A stretch of 57,195 nt of DNA, from NCBI GenBank assembly GCA_013314715.1, contig JABUFC010000018.1, positions 1 through 57,195 of the forward strand, read 5' to 3'. Below the pieces are notes generated by a model. That model was not told the origin of the DNA. It ran no database searches and saw only the letters and a program-made list of their open reading frames with translations. A program made the translations under genes and the position numbers. This DNA comes from Bacteroidales bacterium (lineage in GTDB: Bacteria; Bacteroidota; Bacteroidia; Bacteroidales; GWA2-32-17). This document shows positions 56,050 through 57,195 of the stretch, one piece after another (position 1 is the stretch's first letter; every line of letters starts with the position of its first letter).

Positions 56050-56192
56050 GTCATTGCGATTCTTCTCTTAAAAAAGAGAAGAAGAAGCAATCTCCACCAC
56101 ACACATATCACAATGGTAACGAGCATCAGTAAGATTGCTTCTCCCGATTTCTCGGGATCAAAACACCATGCCAACCCTTCATTCGCAATAAC
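56050..56192. repeat. Nested inverted-repeat element (MITE/REP-like)
   Basis: GTCATTGCGA (56050-56059) is mirrored by TCGCAATAAC (56183-56192) with one mismatch. Inside are AGAAGCAATCT (56083-56093) and AGATTGCTTCT (56132-56142), a perfect 11-base inverted repeat. There are also two hairpins: TCTTCTCTT/AAGAGAAGA (56061-56082) and TCCCGA/TCGGGA (56142-56157). The GTCATTGCGA core and AAGCAATCT arms are of the kind found in dispersed non-coding repeats. No transposase is present. The rest of the 339-base gap 55982-56320 holds nothing else I can name. Confidence 0.75.
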
Positions 56193-56320
56193 GGGAAGGG
56201 ATGGCAATAACAAAAAAGAGTTTTGCAAAGGTCTTATTTTATTATTTTCTAAACATTTTGGCATATAATTTGATAAATCAATAAGTTATTTAAATAAATA
56301 ATAATCAATAAATCATATTA

Positions 56321-56848
56321 ATGAAATCATTTTTTTCTAAAATCCTAAAAAGGACAGGAAAAACTCAAGCAAATCATAAAGAAACTACTCATTATTCAAC
56401 AAGTATAAAAACACCTAAGCATCCTGGTCATGTTAAAGTAAATGCCTTTTTTTTGATATGTCAGACATCGCAAGACAAAAAAATAAAAATAATTAAAAAA
56501 GAAAGTATGGGTTCAATCAATATACCCATTCTTTCTACAGATGATGATGCAGAAATTATTTGGAAAGCCGTAAAAGAAATTACAAGTAATCTATTAGAAA
56601 ATTACTTAAATAAAGAAGGTATTTTACAATTTATACCTTTTCATCGCCCTACATATGATTGGAAAAATGAAATTTTAGAAGCGGGATCAGAGATGGAAGT
56701 TTATTATTATCATAGCAAAGATTTCTATGAGCAAAAATTTAAGTTATATAATGAAGGTTATATTAAACAAATCAATGATCCTAATGTTTTAAAAAAACTT
56801 GAAGATTTATGTAAATTCTATAATTTAGATCCTGCTAATTATTTGTAA
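56321..56848 (+). CDS. Protein of unknown function (intact copy of a duplicated gene)
   Basis: The 175-residue protein has a Lys/Thr/His-rich N-terminus (MKSFFSKILKRTGKTQANHK), no signal peptide and no membrane helix. A mixed alpha/beta part from residue about 50 includes ILSTDDDAEIIWKAVKEITSNLLENYL, then GILQFIPFHRPTYDWKNEIL. It ends in a helical tail (IKQINDPNVLKKLEDLCKFYNLDPANYL). I do not recognise a family. A 236-base piece of it is copied 825 bases upstream. It lies in a patch with a palindromic element, away from housekeeping genes, so transfer or recent rearrangement is possible. Confidence 0.65.
   Translation: MKSFFSKILKRTGKTQANHKETTHYSTSIKTPKHPGHVKVNAFFLICQTSQDKKIKIIKKESMGSINIPILSTDDDAEIIWKAVKEITSNLLENYLNKEGILQFIPFHRPTYDWKNEILEAGSEMEVYYYHSKDFYEQKFKLYNEGYIKQINDPNVLKKLEDLCKFYNLDPANYL
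56475..56713. repeat. Direct repeat copy 2 (inside the intact gene)
   Basis: Partner of 55650-55885, one codon longer (NYLNKEG against NYSKKG), otherwise nearly identical. Confidence 0.9.
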
Positions 56849-57166
56849 AAAATCATAGTCAACAATAGTTTACTACAAAATTATTTTCAAAATATCTGAA
56901 AATTTATCACTGTTTAAAGGTTAAATCCTTAAAACACATAATTGCTTTAATTATATTATCAAAATTAATACTCAAACAAAATATAATAAATAAAAATAAA
57001 ATATAATCTGATGTTTTGACTTTATATATTTTTATACAGATTAAAACATGTAAAGAATATAACACTATGAGTCCTTTGCAAGGCTATTAACATGCAAATA
57101 TGTGATTGTTAATAACTTATTGATGTTTTTATTTAAAATTCCAGAAATAATGGTTATTTTAGCGTT
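56849..57166. other. Non-coding A+T-rich gap
   Basis: About 318 bases. It holds an imperfect inverted repeat (GTTTAAAGG / CCTTAAAAC near 56917-56940) without a T run, and a GTCCTTTGC -7-like site at 57071-57079 about 90 bases before the next start. I see no gene here. Confidence 0.6.
57155..57163 (+). promoter_or_regulatory. -7-like element of TTAGC type before the last gene
   Basis: TATTTTAGC lies 3 bases before the ATG at 57167, with TTTA at the -33 distance (57132-57135, 19-base spacer). This would give an almost leaderless mRNA. Confidence 0.4.
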
Positions 57167-57195
57167 ATGAAATTAGAAAAATCAGGAAATATGAC
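57167..57195 (+). CDS. Start of a gene cut by the window edge
   Basis: An ATG at 57167 opens MKLEKSGNM to the end of the window. The -7-like element just upstream supports a real start, but nine codons say nothing about function. Confidence 0.35.

Noticed and set aside
56022-56264. 80-codon minus-strand ORF
   Set aside because: It runs through the palindromic element at 56050-56192; the product has no recognisable domain, and the bases are better explained by the inverted repeats.
56917-56940. Hairpin after the last full gene
   Set aside because: One mismatch in the stem and no T run on the following side, so a terminator is not supported.
1-57195. CRISPR arrays, rRNA genes, prophage or insertion-sequence transposases
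   Set aside because: I saw no evenly spaced direct repeats, rRNA segments, integrase or transposase signatures anywhere in the window.

Overview
The window is an A+T-rich chromosomal stretch from a member of the Bacteroidota, most likely the Bacteroidia. Several signs agree. Promoters follow the Bacteroidota pattern (a -33 TTTG, about 19 bases, then TAnnTTTGC). Most cell-envelope proteins carry a signal peptide or a lipobox. There are three TonB-dependent receptors, two of them with an obvious N-terminal carboxypeptidase-regulatory-like domain. A small protein looks like a type IX secretion sorting domain. The prolyl-tRNA synthetase is of the archaeal/eukaryotic type, and there is an S46 dipeptidyl peptidase. 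No phage, plasmid or CRISPR module is visible. Genes are dense, often overlapping by 4 to 20 bases.

Layout. 1-844: 5' part of a secreted repeat protein (minus), cut by the window edge. 1121-4237: operon of a C1-type cysteine peptidase, a membrane-anchored Nudix protein and an N-acetylglucosamine kinase-like protein. 4332-5973: phosphate uptake pair (DUF47 regulator and Pit transporter). 6079-13921: outer-membrane protein, waaA, a TonB receptor, surE, a small membrane protein, lpxB and a SpoIID-like protein. 13940-17365 (minus): LtaS-like phosphotransferase/sulfatase, a sorting-domain-only protein and a PfkB-family kinase. 17456-17817: two convergent tRNA genes (Asn-GTT, Met-CAT), each with its own terminator. 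17946-20010: two FKBP-type prolyl isomerases. 20076-26571: TPR/SpoIIE-type phosphatase, PagL-like lipid A deacylase, FadL-like porin and a Tyr/His-rich lipoprotein. 26668-36050: proS, a gene of unknown function, two tandem M49-like peptidase lipoproteins (the first lacking its zinc ligands), a TonB receptor and thiL. 36047-37021 (minus): ribF. 37119-42486: thioredoxin-like lipoprotein, M1 peptidase with a predicted C-terminal beta-barrel, lpxH and a GNAT acetyltransferase. 42548-48043 (minus): a coiled-coil/winged-helix protein, guaA, and a five-gene overlapping operon (purine deaminase, alkyladenine glycosylase, macro-domain protein, UbiA prenyltransferase, secreted DSP-type phosphatase). 48189-52218: CPBP membrane protease, a TonB receptor and a DUF5362-like membrane protein. 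52229-57195: trmD, a broken four-helix-bundle (IVP) gene, a DPP11-like S46 peptidase, and an accessory patch with a duplicated gene fragment, a nested palindromic repeat and an intact unknown gene.

The envelope theme is strong. waaA, lpxB, lpxH and a PagL-like deacylase make or remodel lipid A; SpoIID-like and LtaS-like proteins act on the wall or envelope; DPP11-like S46, C1, M1 and M49-like enzymes suggest a peptide-degrading lifestyle. Most of the window is conserved housekeeping. The least ordinary items are the M49 active/inactive pair, the IVP gene split by a 77-base insertion, the sorting-domain-only protein, the M1-barrel fusion, the repeat patch near 56 kb, and genes whose promoter leaves almost no 5' leader.
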